Shown here: positions 25,801 to 38,849 of the stretch, piece after piece
Numbering within the stretch: the stretch's first letter is position 1
Layout: each line of letters starts with the position of its first letter
Assembly (NCBI RefSeq): GCF_963576545.1
Contig: NW_026870425.1
Span: 434,001 to 498,000, forward strand
DNA length: 64,000 bases
Reading direction: 5' to 3'
From: Limanda limanda
Lineage: Eukaryota; Chordata; Actinopteri; Pleuronectiformes; Pleuronectidae
Position numbers and translations under genes: made by a program
Notes under the pieces: model-generated
What the model was told of the DNA's origin: nothing
Database searches by the model: none
What the model saw: the letters and a program-made list of their open reading frames with translations, nothing else

Positions 25801-28575
25801 CGAAGGTCGTACAAGCTCGGGGATGGTACCAATCGATCCGCAAGACCCAAATTAGTCCAGATGCAACCACTTTCCAAGTCTCTCCGACCTTCACAAAAAA
25901 AGTTATTCAAGAATATCTCTTTCTCCTATGTGCTTTCATCCCTAACCCTAACCCTTCCGAAAGTCGGAGAAGCTCGGGGATGGTACTGATCGATGCGCGC
26001 TACCCCATTTAGTGGGGGTAGAGCCTACTTGCAAGTCTCTCCGACCTTCACAAAAAAAGTTATTCAAGAATATCTCTTTCTCCTATGTGCTTTCATCCCT
26101 AACCCTAACCCTAACCCTTCCGAAAGTCGGAGAAGCTCAAGGATGGTACCGATCGATGCGCGCTACCCCATTTAGTGGGGGTAGAGCCTACTTGCAAGTC
26201 TCTCCGACCTTCACAAAAAAAGTTATTCAAGAATATCTCTTTCTCCTATGTGCTTTCATCCCTAACCCTAACCCTAACCCTTACGAAAGTCGGAGAAGCT
26301 CAAGGATGGTACCGATCGATGCGCGCTACCCCATTTAGTGGGGGTAGAGCCTACTTGCAAGTCTCTCCGACCTTCACAAAAAAAGTTATTCAAGAATATC
26401 TCCTCAGATTTGGGGGAATTTCGTCGGTCGACCTCTTCCGAAGGTCGTACAAGCTCGGGGATGGTACCAATCGATCCGCAGGACCCAAATTAGTCCAGAT
26501 GCAACCACTTTCCAAGTCTCTCCGACCTTCACAAAAAAAGTTATTCAAGAATATCTCTTTCTCCTATGTGCTTTCATCCCTAACCCTAACCCTTCCGAAA
26601 GTCGGAGAAGCTCGGGGATGGTACCGATCGATGCGCGCTACCCCATTTAGTGGGGGTAGAGCCTACTTGCAAGTCTCTCCGACCTTCACAAAAAAAGTTA
26701 TTCAAGAATATCTCTTTCTCCTATGTGCTTTCATCCCTAACCCTAACCCTAACCCTTCCGAAAGTCGGAGAAGCTCAAGGATGGTACCGATCGATGCGCG
26801 CTACCCCATTTAGTGGGGGTAGAGCCTACTTGCAAGTCTCTCCGACCTTCACAAAAAAAGTTATTCAAGAATATCTCCTCAGATTTGGGGGAATTCTGTC
26901 GGTCGACCTCTTCCGAAGGTCGTACAAGCTCAGGGATGGTACCAATCGATCCGCAGGACCAAAATTAGTCCAGATGCAACCACTTTCCAAGTCTCTCCGA
27001 CCTTCACAAAAAAAGTTATTCAAGAATATCTCTTTCTCCTATGTGCTTTCATCCCTAACCCTAACCCTAACCCTTCCGAAAGTCGGAGAAGCTCAAGGAT
27101 GGTACCGATCGATGCGCGCTACCCTATTTAGTGGGGGTAGAGCCTACTTGCAAGTCTCTCCGACCTTCACAAAAAAAGTTATTCAAGAATATCTCCTCAG
27201 ATTTGGGGGAATTTCGTCGGTCGACCTCTTCCGAAGGTCGTACAAGCTCGGGGATGGTACCAATCGATCCGCAGGACCCAAATTAGTCCAGATGCAACCA
27301 CTTTCCAAGTCTCTCCGACCTTCACAAAAAAAGTTATTCAAGAATATCTCTTTCTCCTATGTGCTTTCATCCCTAACCCTAACCCTAACCCTTCCGAAAG
27401 TCGGAGAAGCTCGGGGATGGTACCGATCGATGCGCGCTACCCCATTTAGTGGGGGTAGAGCCTACTTGCAAGTCTCTCCGACCTTCACAAAAAAAGTTAT
27501 TCAAGAATATCTCTTTCTCCTATGTGCTTTCATCCCTAACCCTAACCCTAACCCTTCCGAAAGTCGGAGAAGCTCAAGGATGGTACCGATCGATGTGCGC
27601 TACCCCATTTAGTGGGGGTAGAGCCTACTTGCAAGTCTCTCCGACCTTCACAAAAAAAGTTATTCAAGAATATCTCCTCAGATTTGGGGGAATTTCGTCG
27701 GTCGACCTCTTCCGAAGGTCGTACAAGCTCGGGGATGGTACCAATCGATCCGCAGGACCCAAATTAGTCCAGATGCAACCACTTTCCAAGTCTCTCCGAC
27801 CTTCACAAAAAAAGTTATTCAAGAATATCTCTTTCTCCTATGTGCTTTCATCCCTAACCCTAACCCTAACCCTTCCGAAAGTCGGAGAAGCTCGGGGATG
27901 GTACCGATCGATGCGCGCTACCCCATTTAGTGGGGGTAGAGCCTACTTGCAAGTCTCTCCGACCTTCACAAAAAAAGTTATTCAAGAATATCTCTTTCTC
28001 CTATGTGCTTTCATCCCTAACCCTAACCCTAACCCTTCCGAAAGTCGGAGAAGCTCAAGGATGGTACCGATCGATGCGCGCTACCCCATTTAGTGGGGGT
28101 AGAGCCTACTTGCAAGTCTCTCCGACCTTCACAAAAAAAGTTATTCAAGAATATCTCTTTCTCCTATGTGCTTTCATCCCTAACCCTAACCCTAACCCTT
28201 CCGAAAGTCGGAGAAGCTCAAGGATGGTACCGATCGATGCGCGCTACCCCATTTAGTGGGGGTAGAGCCTACTTGCAAGTCTCTCCGACCTTCACAAAAA
28301 AAGTTATTCAAGAATATCTCTTTCTCCTATGTGCTTTCATCCCTAACCCTAACCCTAACCCTTCCGAAAGTCGGAGAAGCTCGGGGATGGTACCGATCGA
28401 TGCGCGCTACCCCATTTAGTGGGGGTAGAGCCTACTTGCAAGTCTCTCCGACCTTCACAAAAAAAGTTATTCAAGAATATCTCTTTCTCCTATGTGCTTT
28501 CATCCCTAACCCTAACCCTTCCGAAAGTCGGAGAAGCTCAAGGATGGTACCGATCGATGCGCGCTACCCCATTTA
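22812..28575 (+). repeat. Higher-order block H5 (26 tel, 10 N; 5764 bp)
   Basis: It has the same length, unit order and two-hexamer positions as H4. It carries the same three private variants, at 23876, 24828-24829 and 25056. I found no mismatch to H4 at the variant sites I compared, but I did not align every base. Confidence 0.92.
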
Positions 28576-31500
28576 GTGGGGGTAGAGCCTACTTGCAAGT
28601 CTCTCCGACCTTCACAAAAAAAGTTATTCAAGAATATCTCTTTCTCCTATGTGCTTTCATCCCTAACCCTAACCCTAACCCTTCCGAAAGTCGGAGAAGC
28701 TCAAGGATGGTACCGATCGATGCGCGCTACCCCATTTAGTGGGGGTAGAGCCTACTTGCAAGTCTCTCCGACCTTCACAAAAAAAGTTATTCAAGAATAT
28801 CTCCTCAGATTTGGGGGAATTTCGTCGGTCGACCTCTTCCGAAGGTCGTACAAGCTCGGGGATGGTACCAATCGATCCGCAGGACCCAAATTAGTCCAGA
28901 TGCAACCACTTTCCAAGTCTCTCCGACCTTCACAAAAAAAGTTATTCAAGAATATCTCTTTCTCCTATGTGCTTTCATCCCTAACCCTAACCCTAACCCT
29001 TCCGAAAGTCGGAGAAGCTCGGGGATGGTACCGATCGATGCGCGCTACCCCATTTAGTGGGGGTAGAGCCTACTTGCAAGTCTCTCCGACCTTCACAAAA
29101 AAAGTTATTCAAGAATATCTCTTTCTCCTATGTGCTTTCATCCCTAACCCTAACCCTAACCCTTCCGAAAGTCGGAGAAGCTCAAGGATGGTACCGATCG
29201 ATGCGCGCTACCCCATTTAGTGGGGGTAGAGCCTACTTGCAAGTCTCTCCGACCTTCACAAAAAAAGTTATTCAAGAATATCTCCTCAGATTTGGGGGAA
29301 TTTCGTCGGTCGACCTCTTCCGAAGGTCGTACAAGCTCGGAGATGGTACCAATCGATCCGCAAGACCCAAATTAGTCCAGATGCAACCACTTTCCAAGTC
29401 TCTCCGACCTTCACAAAAAAAGTTATTCAAGAATATCTCTTTCTCCTATGTGCTTTCATCCCTAACCCTAACCCTAACCCTTCCGAAAGTCGGAGAAGCT
29501 CGGGGATGGTACCGATCGATGCGCGCTACCCCATTTAGTGGGGGTAGAGCCTACTTGCAAGTCTCTCCGACCTTCACAAAAAAAGTTATTCAAGAATATC
29601 TCTTTCTCCTATGTGCTTTCATCCCTAACCCTAACCCTAACCCTTCCGAAAGTCGGAGAAGCTCAAGGATGGTACCGATCGATGCGCGCTACCCCATTTA
29701 GTGGGGGTAGAGCCTACTTGCAAGTCTCTCCGACCTTCACAAAAAAAGTTATTCAAGAATATCTCTTTCTCCTATGTGCTTTCATCCCTAACCCTAACCC
29801 TAACCCTTCCGAAAGTCGGAGAAGCTCAAGGATGGTACCGATCGATGCGCGCTACCCCATTTAGTGGGGGTAGAGCCTACTTGCAAGTCTCTCCGACCTT
29901 CACAAAAAAAGTTATTCAAGAATATCTCCTCAGATTTGGGGGAATTTCGTCGGTCGACCTCTTCCGAAGGTCGTACAAGCTCGGGGATGGTACCAATCGA
30001 TCTGCAGGACCCAAATTAGTCCAGATGCAACCACTTTCCAAGTCTCTCCGACCTTCACAAAAAAAGTTATTCAAGAATATCTCTTTCTCCTATGTGCTTT
30101 CATCCCTAACCCTAACCCTAACCCTTCCGAAAGTCGGAGAAGCTCGGGGATGGTACCGATCGATGCGCGCTACCCCATTTAGTGGGGGTAGAGCCTACTT
30201 GCAAGTCTCTCCGACCTTCACAAAAAAAGTTATTCAAGAATATGTCTTTCTCCTATGTGCTTTCATCCCTAACCCTAACCCTAACCCTTCCGAAAGTCGG
30301 AGAAGCTCAAGGATGGTACCGATCGATGCGCGCTACCCCATTTAGTGGGGGTAGAGCCTACTTGCAAGTCTCTCCGACCTTCACAAAAAAAGTTATTCAA
30401 GAATATCTCCTCAGATTTGGGGGAATTTCGTCGGTCGACCTCTTCCGAAGGTCGTACAAGCTCGGGGATGGTACCAATCGATCTGCAAGACCCAAATTAG
30501 TCCAGATGCAACCACTTTCCAAGTCTCTCCGACCTTCACAAAAAAAGTTATTCAAGAATATCTCTTTCTCCTATGTGCTTTCATCCCTAACCCTAACCCT
30601 TCCGAAAGTCGGAGAAGCTCGGGGATGGTACCGATCGATGCGCGCTACCCCATTTAGTGGGGGTAGAGCCTACTTGCAAGTCTCTCCGACCTTCACAAAA
30701 AAAGTTATTCAAGAATATCTCTTTCTCCTATGTGCTTTCATCCCTAACCCTAACCCTAACCCTTCCGAAAGTCGGAGAAGCTCAAGGATGGTACCGATCG
30801 ATGTGCGCTACCCCATTTAGTGGGGGTAGAGCCTACTTGCAAGTCTCTCCGACCTTCACAAAAAAAGTTATTCAAGAATATCTCCTCAGATTTGGGGGAA
30901 TTTCGTCGGTCGACCTCTTCCGAAGGTCGTACAAGCTCGGGGATGGTACCAATCGATCCGCAGGACCCAAATTAGTCCAGATGCAACCACTTTCCAAGTC
31001 TCTCCGACCTTCACAAAAAAAGTTATTCAAGAATATCTCTTTCTCCTATGTGCTTTCATCCCTAACCCTAACCCTAACCCTTCCGAAAGTCGGAGAAGCT
31101 CGGGGATGGTACCGATCGATGCGCGCTACCCCATTTAGTGGGGGTAGAGCCTACTTGCAAGTCTCTCCGACCTTCACAAAAATAGTTATTCAAGAATATC
31201 TCTTTCTCCTATGTGCTTTCATCCCTAACCCTAACCCTAACCCTTCCGAAAGTCGGAGAAGCTCAAGGATAGTACCGATCGATGCGCGCTACCCCATTTA
31301 GTGGGGGTAGAGCCTACTTGCAAGTCTCTCCGACCTTCACAAAAAAAGTTATTCAAGAATATCTCTTTCTCCTATGTGCTTTCATCCCTAACCCTAACCC
31401 TAACCCTTCCGAAAGTCGGAGAAGCTCGGGGATGGTACCGATCGATGCGCGCTACCCCATTTAGTGGGGGTAGAGCCTACTTGCAAGTCTCTCCGACCTT

Positions 31501-31789
31501 CACAAAAAAAGTTATTCAAGAATATCTCTTTCTCCTATGTGCTTTCATCCCTAACCCTAACCCTAACCCTTCCGAAAGTCGGAGAAGCTCGGGGATGGTA
31601 CCGATCGATGCGCGCTACCCCATTTAGTGGGGGTAGAGCCTACTTGCAAGTCTCTCCGACCTTCACAAAAAAAGTTATTCAAGAATATCTCTTTCTCCTA
31701 TGTGCTTTCATCCCTAACCCTAACCCTAACCCTTCCGAAAGTCGGAGAAGCTCAAGGATGGTACCGATCGATGCGCGCTACCCCATTTA
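28576..31789 (+). repeat. Short higher-order block H6 (15 tel, 5 N; 3214 bp)
   Basis: The single-unit count before each dimer is 1-1-2-1-1, then 4. The first part (to about 30.5 kb) follows the H4/H5 order. From about 30490 it switches to a copy of the end of H2. It therefore looks like a recombinant joining an H4-type start to an H2-type end. A private variant at 30244 (ATATGTCTTT) recurs at 46282 in H9. Confidence 0.85.
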
Positions 31790-34700
31790 GTGGGGGTAGA
31801 GCCTACTTGCAAGTCTCTCCGACCTTCACAAAAAACGTTATTCAAGAATATCTCTTTCTCCTATGTGCTTTCATCCCTAACCCTAACCCTTCCGAAAGTC
31901 GGAGAAGCTCAAGGATGGTACCGATCGATGCGCGCTACCCCATTTAGTGGGGGTAGAGCCTACTTGCAAGTCTCTCCGACCTTCACAAAAAAAGTTATTC
32001 AAGAATATCTCCTCAGATTTGGGGGAATTTCGTCGGTCGACCTCTTCCGAAGGTCGTACAAGCTCGGGGATGGTACCAATCGATCTGCAGGACCCAAATT
32101 AGTCCAGATGCAACCACTTTCCAAGTCTCTCCGACCTTCACAAAAAAAGTTATTCAAGAATATCTCTTTCTCCTATGTGCTTTCATCCCTAACCCTAACC
32201 CTAACCCTTCCGAAAGTCGGAGAAGCTCGGGGATGGTACCGATCGATGCGCGCTACCCCATTTAGTGGGGGTAGAGCCTACTTGCAAGTCTCTCCGACCT
32301 TCACAAAAAAAGTTATTCAAGAATATCTCTTTCTCCTATGTGCTTTCATCCCTAACCCTAACCCTAACCCTTCCGAAAGTCGGAGAAGCTCAAGGATGGT
32401 ACCGATCGATGCGCGCTACCCCATTTAGTGGGGGTAGAGCCTACTTGCAAGTCTCTCCGACCTTCACAAAAAAAGTTATTCAAGAATATCTCCTCAGATT
32501 TGGGGGAATTTCGTCGGTCGACCTCTTCCGAAGGTCGTACAAGCTCGGGGATGGTACCAATCGATCCGCAGGACCCAAATTAGTCCAGATGCAACCACTT
32601 TCCAAGTCTCTCCGACCTTCACAAAAAAAGTTATTCAAGAATATCTCTTTCTCCTATGTGCTTTCATCCCTAACCCTAACCCTAACCCTTCCAAAAGTCG
32701 GAGAAGCTCGGGGATGGTACCGATCGATGCGCGCTACCCCATTTAGTGGGGGTAGAGCCTACTTGCAAGTCTCTCCGACCTTCACAAAAAAAGTTATTCA
32801 AGAATATCTCTTTCTCCTATGTGCTTTCATCCCTAACCCTAACCCTAACCCTTCCGAAAGTCGGAGAAGCTCAAGGATGGTACTGATCGATGCGCGCTAC
32901 CCCATTTAGTGGGGGTAGAGCCTACTTGCAAGTCTCTCCGACCTTCACAAAAAAAGTTATTCAAGAATATCTCTTTCTCCTATGTGCTTTCATCCCTAAC
33001 CCTAACCCTAACCCTTCCGAAAGTCGGAGAAGCTCAAGGATGGTACCGATCGATGCGCGCTACCCCATTTAGTGGGGGTAGAGCCTACTTGCAAGTCTCT
33101 CCGACCTTCACAAAAAAAGTTATTCAAGAATATCTCTTTCTCCTATGTGCTTTCATCCCTAACCCTAACCCTAACCCTTCCGAAAGTCGGAGAAGCTCGG
33201 GGATGGTACCGATCGATGCGCGCTACCCCATTTAGTGGGGGTAGAGCCTACTTGCAAGTCTCTCCGACCTTCACAAAAAAAGTTATTCAAGAATATCTCT
33301 TTCTCCTATGTGCTTTCATCCCTAACCCTAACCCTAACCCTTCCGAAAGTCGGAGAAGCTCAAGGATGGTACCGATCGATGCGCGCTACCCCATTTAGTG
33401 GGGGTAGAGCCTACTTGCAAGTCTCTCCGACCTTCACAAAAAAAGTTATTCAAGAATATCTCTTTCTCCTATGTGCTTTCATCCCTAACCCTAACCCTAA
33501 CCCTTCCGAAAGTCGGAGAAGCTCAAAGATGGTACCGATCGATGCGCGCTACCCCATTTAGTGGGGGTAGAGCCTACTTGCAAGTCTCTCCGACCTTCAC
33601 AAAAAAAGTTATTCAAGAATATCTCTTTCTCCTATGTGCTTTCATCCCTAACCCTAACCCTAACCTTTCCGAAAGTCGGAGAAGCTCAAGGATGGTACCG
33701 ATCGATGCGCGCTACCCCATTTAGTGGGGGTAGAGCCTACTTGCAAGTCTCTCCGACCTTCACAAAAAAAGTTATTCAAGAATATCTCCTCAGATTTGGG
33801 GGAATTTCGTCGGTCGACCTCTTCCGAAGGTCGTACAAGCTCGGGGATGGTACCAATCGAAACGCAGGACCCAAATTAGTCCAGATGCAACCACTTTCCA
33901 AGTCTCTCCGACCTTCACAAAAAAAGTTATTCAAGAATATCTCTTTCTCCTATGTGCTTTCATCCCTAACCCTAACCCTAACCCTTCCGAAAGTCGGAGA
34001 AGCTCGGGGATGGTACTGATCGATGCGCGCTACCCCATTTAGTGGGGGTAGAGCCTACTTGCAAGTCTCTCCGACCTTCACAAAAAAAGTTATTCAAGAA
34101 TATCTCTTTCTCCTATGTGCTTTCATCCCTAACCCTAACCCTAACCCTTCCGAAAGTCGGAGAAGCTCAAAGATGGTACCGATCGATGCGCGCTACCCCA
34201 TTTAGTGGGGGTAGAGCCTACTTTCAAGTCTCTCCGACCTTCACAAAAAAAGTTATTCAAGAATATCTCTTTCTCCTATGTGCTTTCATCCCTAACCCTA
34301 ACCCTAACCCTTCCGAAAGTCGGAGAAGCTCAAGGATGGTACCGATCGTTGCGCGCTACCCCATTTAGTGGGGGTAGAGCCTACTTGCAAGTCTCTCCGA
34401 CCTTCACAAAAAAAGTTATTCAAGAATATCTCCTCAGATTTGGGGGAATTTCGTCGGTCGACCTCTTCCGAAGGTCGTACAAGCTCGGGGATGGTACCAA
34501 TCGATCCGCAGGACCCAAATTAGTCCAGATGCAACCACTTTCCAAGTCTCTCCGACCTTCACAAAAAAAGTTATTCAAGAATATCTCTTTCTCCTATGTG
34601 CTTTCATCCCTAACCCTAACCCTAACCCTTCCGAAAGTCGGAGAAGCTCAAAGATGGTACCGATCGATGCGCGCTACCCCATTTAGTGGGGGTAGAGCCT

Positions 34701-37469
34701 ACTTGCAAGTCTCTCCGACCTTCACAAAAAAAGTTATTCAAGAATATCTCTTTCTCCTATGTGCTTTCATCCCTAACCCTAACCCTAACCCTTCCGAAAG
34801 TCGGAGAAGCTCAAGGATGGTACCGATCGATGCGCGCTACCCCATTTAGTGGGGGTAGAGCCTACTTGCAAGTCTCTCCGACCTTCACAAAAAAAGTTAT
34901 TCAAGAATATCTCCTCAGATTTGGGGGAATTTCGTCGGTCGACCTCTTCCGAAGGTCGTACAAGCTCGGGGATGGTACCAATCGATCCGCAGGACCCAAA
35001 TTAGTCCAGATGCAACCACTTTCCAAGTCTCTCCGACCTTCACAAAAAAAGTTATTCAAGAATATCTCTTTCTCCTATGTGCTTTCATCCCTAACCCTAA
35101 CCCTTCCGAAAGTCGGAGAAGCTCGGGGATGGTACCGATCGATGCGCGCTACCCCATTTAGTGGGGGTAGAGCCTACTTGCAAGTCTCTCCGACCTTCAC
35201 AAAAAAAGTTATTCAAGAATATCTCTTTCTCCTATGTGCTTTCATCCCTAACCCTAACCCTAACCCTTCCGAAAGTCGGAGAAGCTCAAGGATGGTACCG
35301 ATCGATGCGCGCTACCCCATTTAGTGGGGGTAGAGCCTACTTGCAAGTCTCTCCGACCTTCACAAAAAAAGTTATTCAAGAATATCTCCTCAGATTTGGG
35401 GGAATTCTGTCGGTCGACCTCTTCCGAAGGTCGTACAAGCTCAGGGATGGTACCAATCGATCCGCAGGACCAAAATTAGTCCAGATGCAACCACTTTCCA
35501 AGTCTCTCCGACCTTCACAAAAAAAGTTATTCAAGAATATCTCTTTCTCCTATGTGCTTTCATCCCTAACCCTAACCCTAACCCTTCCGAAAGTCGGAGA
35601 AGCTCAAGGATGGTACCGATCGATGCGCGCTACCCTATTTAGTGGGGGTAGAGCCTACTTGCAAGTCTCTCCGACCTTCACAAAAAAAGTTATTCAAGAA
35701 TATCTCCTCAGATTTGGGGGAATTTCGTCGGTCGACCTCTTCCGAAGGTCGTACAAGCTCGGGGATGGTACCAATCGATCCGCAGGACCCAAATTAGTCC
35801 AGATGCAACCACTTTCCAAGTCTCTCCGACCTTCACAAAAAAAGTTATTCAAGAATATCTCTTTCTCCTATGTGCTTTCATCCCTAACCCTAACCCTAAC
35901 CCTTCCGAAAGTCGGAGAAGCTCGGGGATGGTACCGATCGATGCGCGCTACCCCATTTAGTGGGGGTAGAGCCTACTTGCAAGTCTCTCCGACCTTCACA
36001 AAAAAAGTTATTCAAGAATATCTCTTTCTCCTATGTGCTTTCATCCCTAACCCTAACCCTAACCCTTCCGAAAGTCGGAGAAGCTCAAGGATGGTACCGA
36101 TCGATGCGCGCTACCCCATGTAGTGGGGGTAGAGCCTACTTGCAAGTCTCTCCGACCTTCACAAAAAAAGTTATTCAAGAATATCTCCTCAGATTTGGGG
36201 GAATTTCGTCGGTCTACCTCTTCCGAAGGTCGTACAAGCTCGGGGATGGTAACAATCGATCCGCAGGACCCAAATTAGTCCAGATGCAACCACTTTCCAA
36301 GTCTCTCCGACCTTCACAAAAAAAGTTATTCAAGAATATCTCTTTCTCCTATGTGCTTTCATCCCTAACCCTAACCCTTCCGAAAGTCGGAGAAGCTCGG
36401 GGATGGTACCGATCGATGCGCGCTACCCCATTTAGTGGGGGTAGAGCCTACTTGCAAGTCTCTCCGACCTTCACAAAAAAAGTTATTCAAGAATATCTCT
36501 TTCTCCTATGTGCTTTCATCCCTAACCCTAACCCTAACCCTTCCGAAAGTCGGAGAAGCTCAAGGATGGTACCGATCGATGTGCGCTACCCCATTTAGTG
36601 GGGGTAGAGCCTACTTGCAAGTCTCTCCGACCTTCACAAAAAAAGTTATTCAAGAATATCTCCTCAGATTTGGGGGAATTTCGTCGGTCGACCTCTTCCG
36701 AAGGTCGTACAAGCTCGGGGATGGTACCAATCGATCCGCAGGACCCAAATTAGTCCAGATGCAACCACTTTCCAAGTCTCTCCGACCTTCACAAAAAAAG
36801 TTATTCAAGAATATCTCTTTCTCCTATGTGCTTTCATCCCTAACCCTAACCCTAACCCTTCCGAAAGTCGGAGAAGCTCGGGGATGGTACCGATCGATGC
36901 GCGCTACCCCATTTAGTGGGGGTAGAGCCTACTTGCAAGTCTCTCCGACCTTCACAAAAAAAGTTATTCAAGAATATCTCTTTCTCCTATGTGCTTTCAT
37001 CCCTAACCCTAACCCTAACCCTTCCGAAAGTCGGAGAAGCTCAAGGATGGTACCGATCGATGCGCGCTACCCCATTTAGTGGGGGTAGAGCCTACTTGCA
37101 AGTCTCTCCGACCTTCACAAAAAAAGTTATTCAAGAATATCTCTTTCTCCTATGTGCTTTCATCCCTAACCCTAACCCTAACCCTTCCGAAAGTCGGAGA
37201 AGCTCAAGGATGGTACCGATCGATGCGCGCTACCCCATTTAGTGGGGGTAGAGCCTACTTGCAAGTCTCTCCGACCTTCACAAAAAAAGTTATTCAAGAA
37301 TATCTCTTTCTCCTATGTGCTTTCATCCCTAACCCTAACCCTAACCCTTCCGAAAGTCGGAGAAGCTCGGGGATGGTACCGATCGATGCGCGCTACCCCA
37401 TTTAGTGGGGGTAGAGCCTACTTGCAAGTCTCTCCGACCTTCACAAAAAAAGTTATTCAAGAATATCTC
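30490..37469 (+). repeat. Segmental duplication, downstream copy (about 7 kb)
   Basis: Copy of 9970-16949. Rare variants shared at the same relative place include AATAGTTATT (31183), AACGTTATTC (31836), AATCGAAACG (33856) and GATCGTTGCG (34346). The upstream bases at 12265 and 15021 differ from the array consensus found here, so those changes probably arose in the upstream copy. Confidence 0.9.
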
Positions 37470-38849
37470 CTCAGATTTGGGGGAATTTCGTCGGTCTACC
37501 TCTTCCGAAGGTCGTACAAGCTCGGGGATGGTAACAATCGATCCGCAGGACCCAAATTAGTCCAGATGCAACCACTTTCCAAGTCTCTCCGACCTTCACA
37601 AAAAAAGTTATTCAAGAATATCTCTTTCTCCTATGTGCTTTCATCCCTAACCCTAACCCTTCCGAAAGTCGGAGAAGCTCGGGGATGGTACCGATCGATG
37701 CGCGCTACCCCATTTAGTGGGGGTAGAGCCTACTTGCAAGTCTCTCCGACCTTCACAAAAAAAGTTATTCAAGAATATCTCTTTCTCCTATGTGCTTTCA
37801 TCCCTAACCCTAACCCTAACCCTTCCGAAAGTCGGAGAAGCTCAAGGATGGTACCGATCGATGTGCGCTACCCCATTTAGTGGGGGTAGAGCCTACTTGC
37901 AAGTCTCTCCGACCTTCACAAAAAAAGTTATTCAAGAATATCTCCTCAGATTTGGGGGAATTTCGTCGGTCGACCTCTTCCGAAGGTCGTACAAGCTCGG
38001 GGATGGTACCAATCGATCCGCAGGACCCAAATTAGTCCAGATGCAACCACTTTCCAAGTCTCTCCGACCTTCACAAAAAAAGTTATTCAAGAATATCTCT
38101 TTCTCCTATGTGCTTTCATCCCTAACCCTAACCCTAACCCTTCCGAAAGTCGGAGAAGCTCGGGGATGGTACCGATCGATGCGCGCTACCCCATTTAGTG
38201 GGGGTAGAGCCTACTTGCAAGTCTCTCCGACCTTCACAAAAAAAGTTATTCAAGAATATCTCTTTCTCCTATGTGCTTTCATCCCTAACCCTAACCCTAA
38301 CCCTTCCGAAAGTCGGAGAAGCTCAAGGATGGTACCGATCGATGCGCGCTACCCCATTTAGTGGGGGTAGAGCCTACTTGCAAGTCTCTCCGACCTTCAC
38401 AAAAAAAGTTATTCAAGAATATCTCTTTCTCCTATGTGCTTTCATCCCTAACCCTAACCCTAACCCTTCCGAAAGTCGGAGAAGCTCAAGGATGGTACCG
38501 ATCGATGCGCGCTACCCCATTTAGTGGGGGTAGAGCCTACTTGCAAGTCTCTCCGACCTTCACAAAAAAAGTTATTCAAGAATATCTCTTTCTCCTATGT
38601 GCTTTCATCCCTAACCCTAACCCTAACCCTTCCGAAAGTCGGAGAAGCTCGGGGATGGTACCGATCGATGCGCGCTACCCCATTTAGTGGGGGTAGAGCC
38701 TACTTGCAAGTCTCTCCGACCTTCACAAAAAAAGTTATTCAAGAATATCTCTTTCTCCTATGTGCTTTCATCCCTAACCCTAACCCTAACCCTTCCGAAA
38801 GTCGGAGAAGCTCAAGGATGGTACCGATCGATGCGCGCTACCCCATTTA
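31790..38849 (+). repeat. Long higher-order block H7 (33 tel, 11 N; 7060 bp)
   Basis: The single-unit count before each dimer is 1-1-6-2-1-1-0-1-1-3-1, then 4. It equals H3 at a constant 20520-bp offset up to about 37469, and then carries an extra 1282 bp that repeats its own tail. H3 length plus 1282 gives exactly 7060. Confidence 0.88.
36123..38686 (+). repeat. Tandem duplication of 1282 bp within H7
   Basis: Segments 36123-37404 and 37405-38686 have the same unit order: a 312-bp dimer, a single, a 318-bp dimer, then three singles. They share the GGTAACAATCGAT variant (36248 and 37530) and the ATGTGCGC variant. This duplication explains why H7 is 1282 bp longer than H3. Confidence 0.85.

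Noticed and set aside
9970..37469. Assembly artefact as the explanation for the 20520-bp duplication
   Set aside because: Not excluded, but the two copies carry different bases at three sites and different flanks. This fits two real loci better than a simple duplicated contig. Only spanning reads can settle it.
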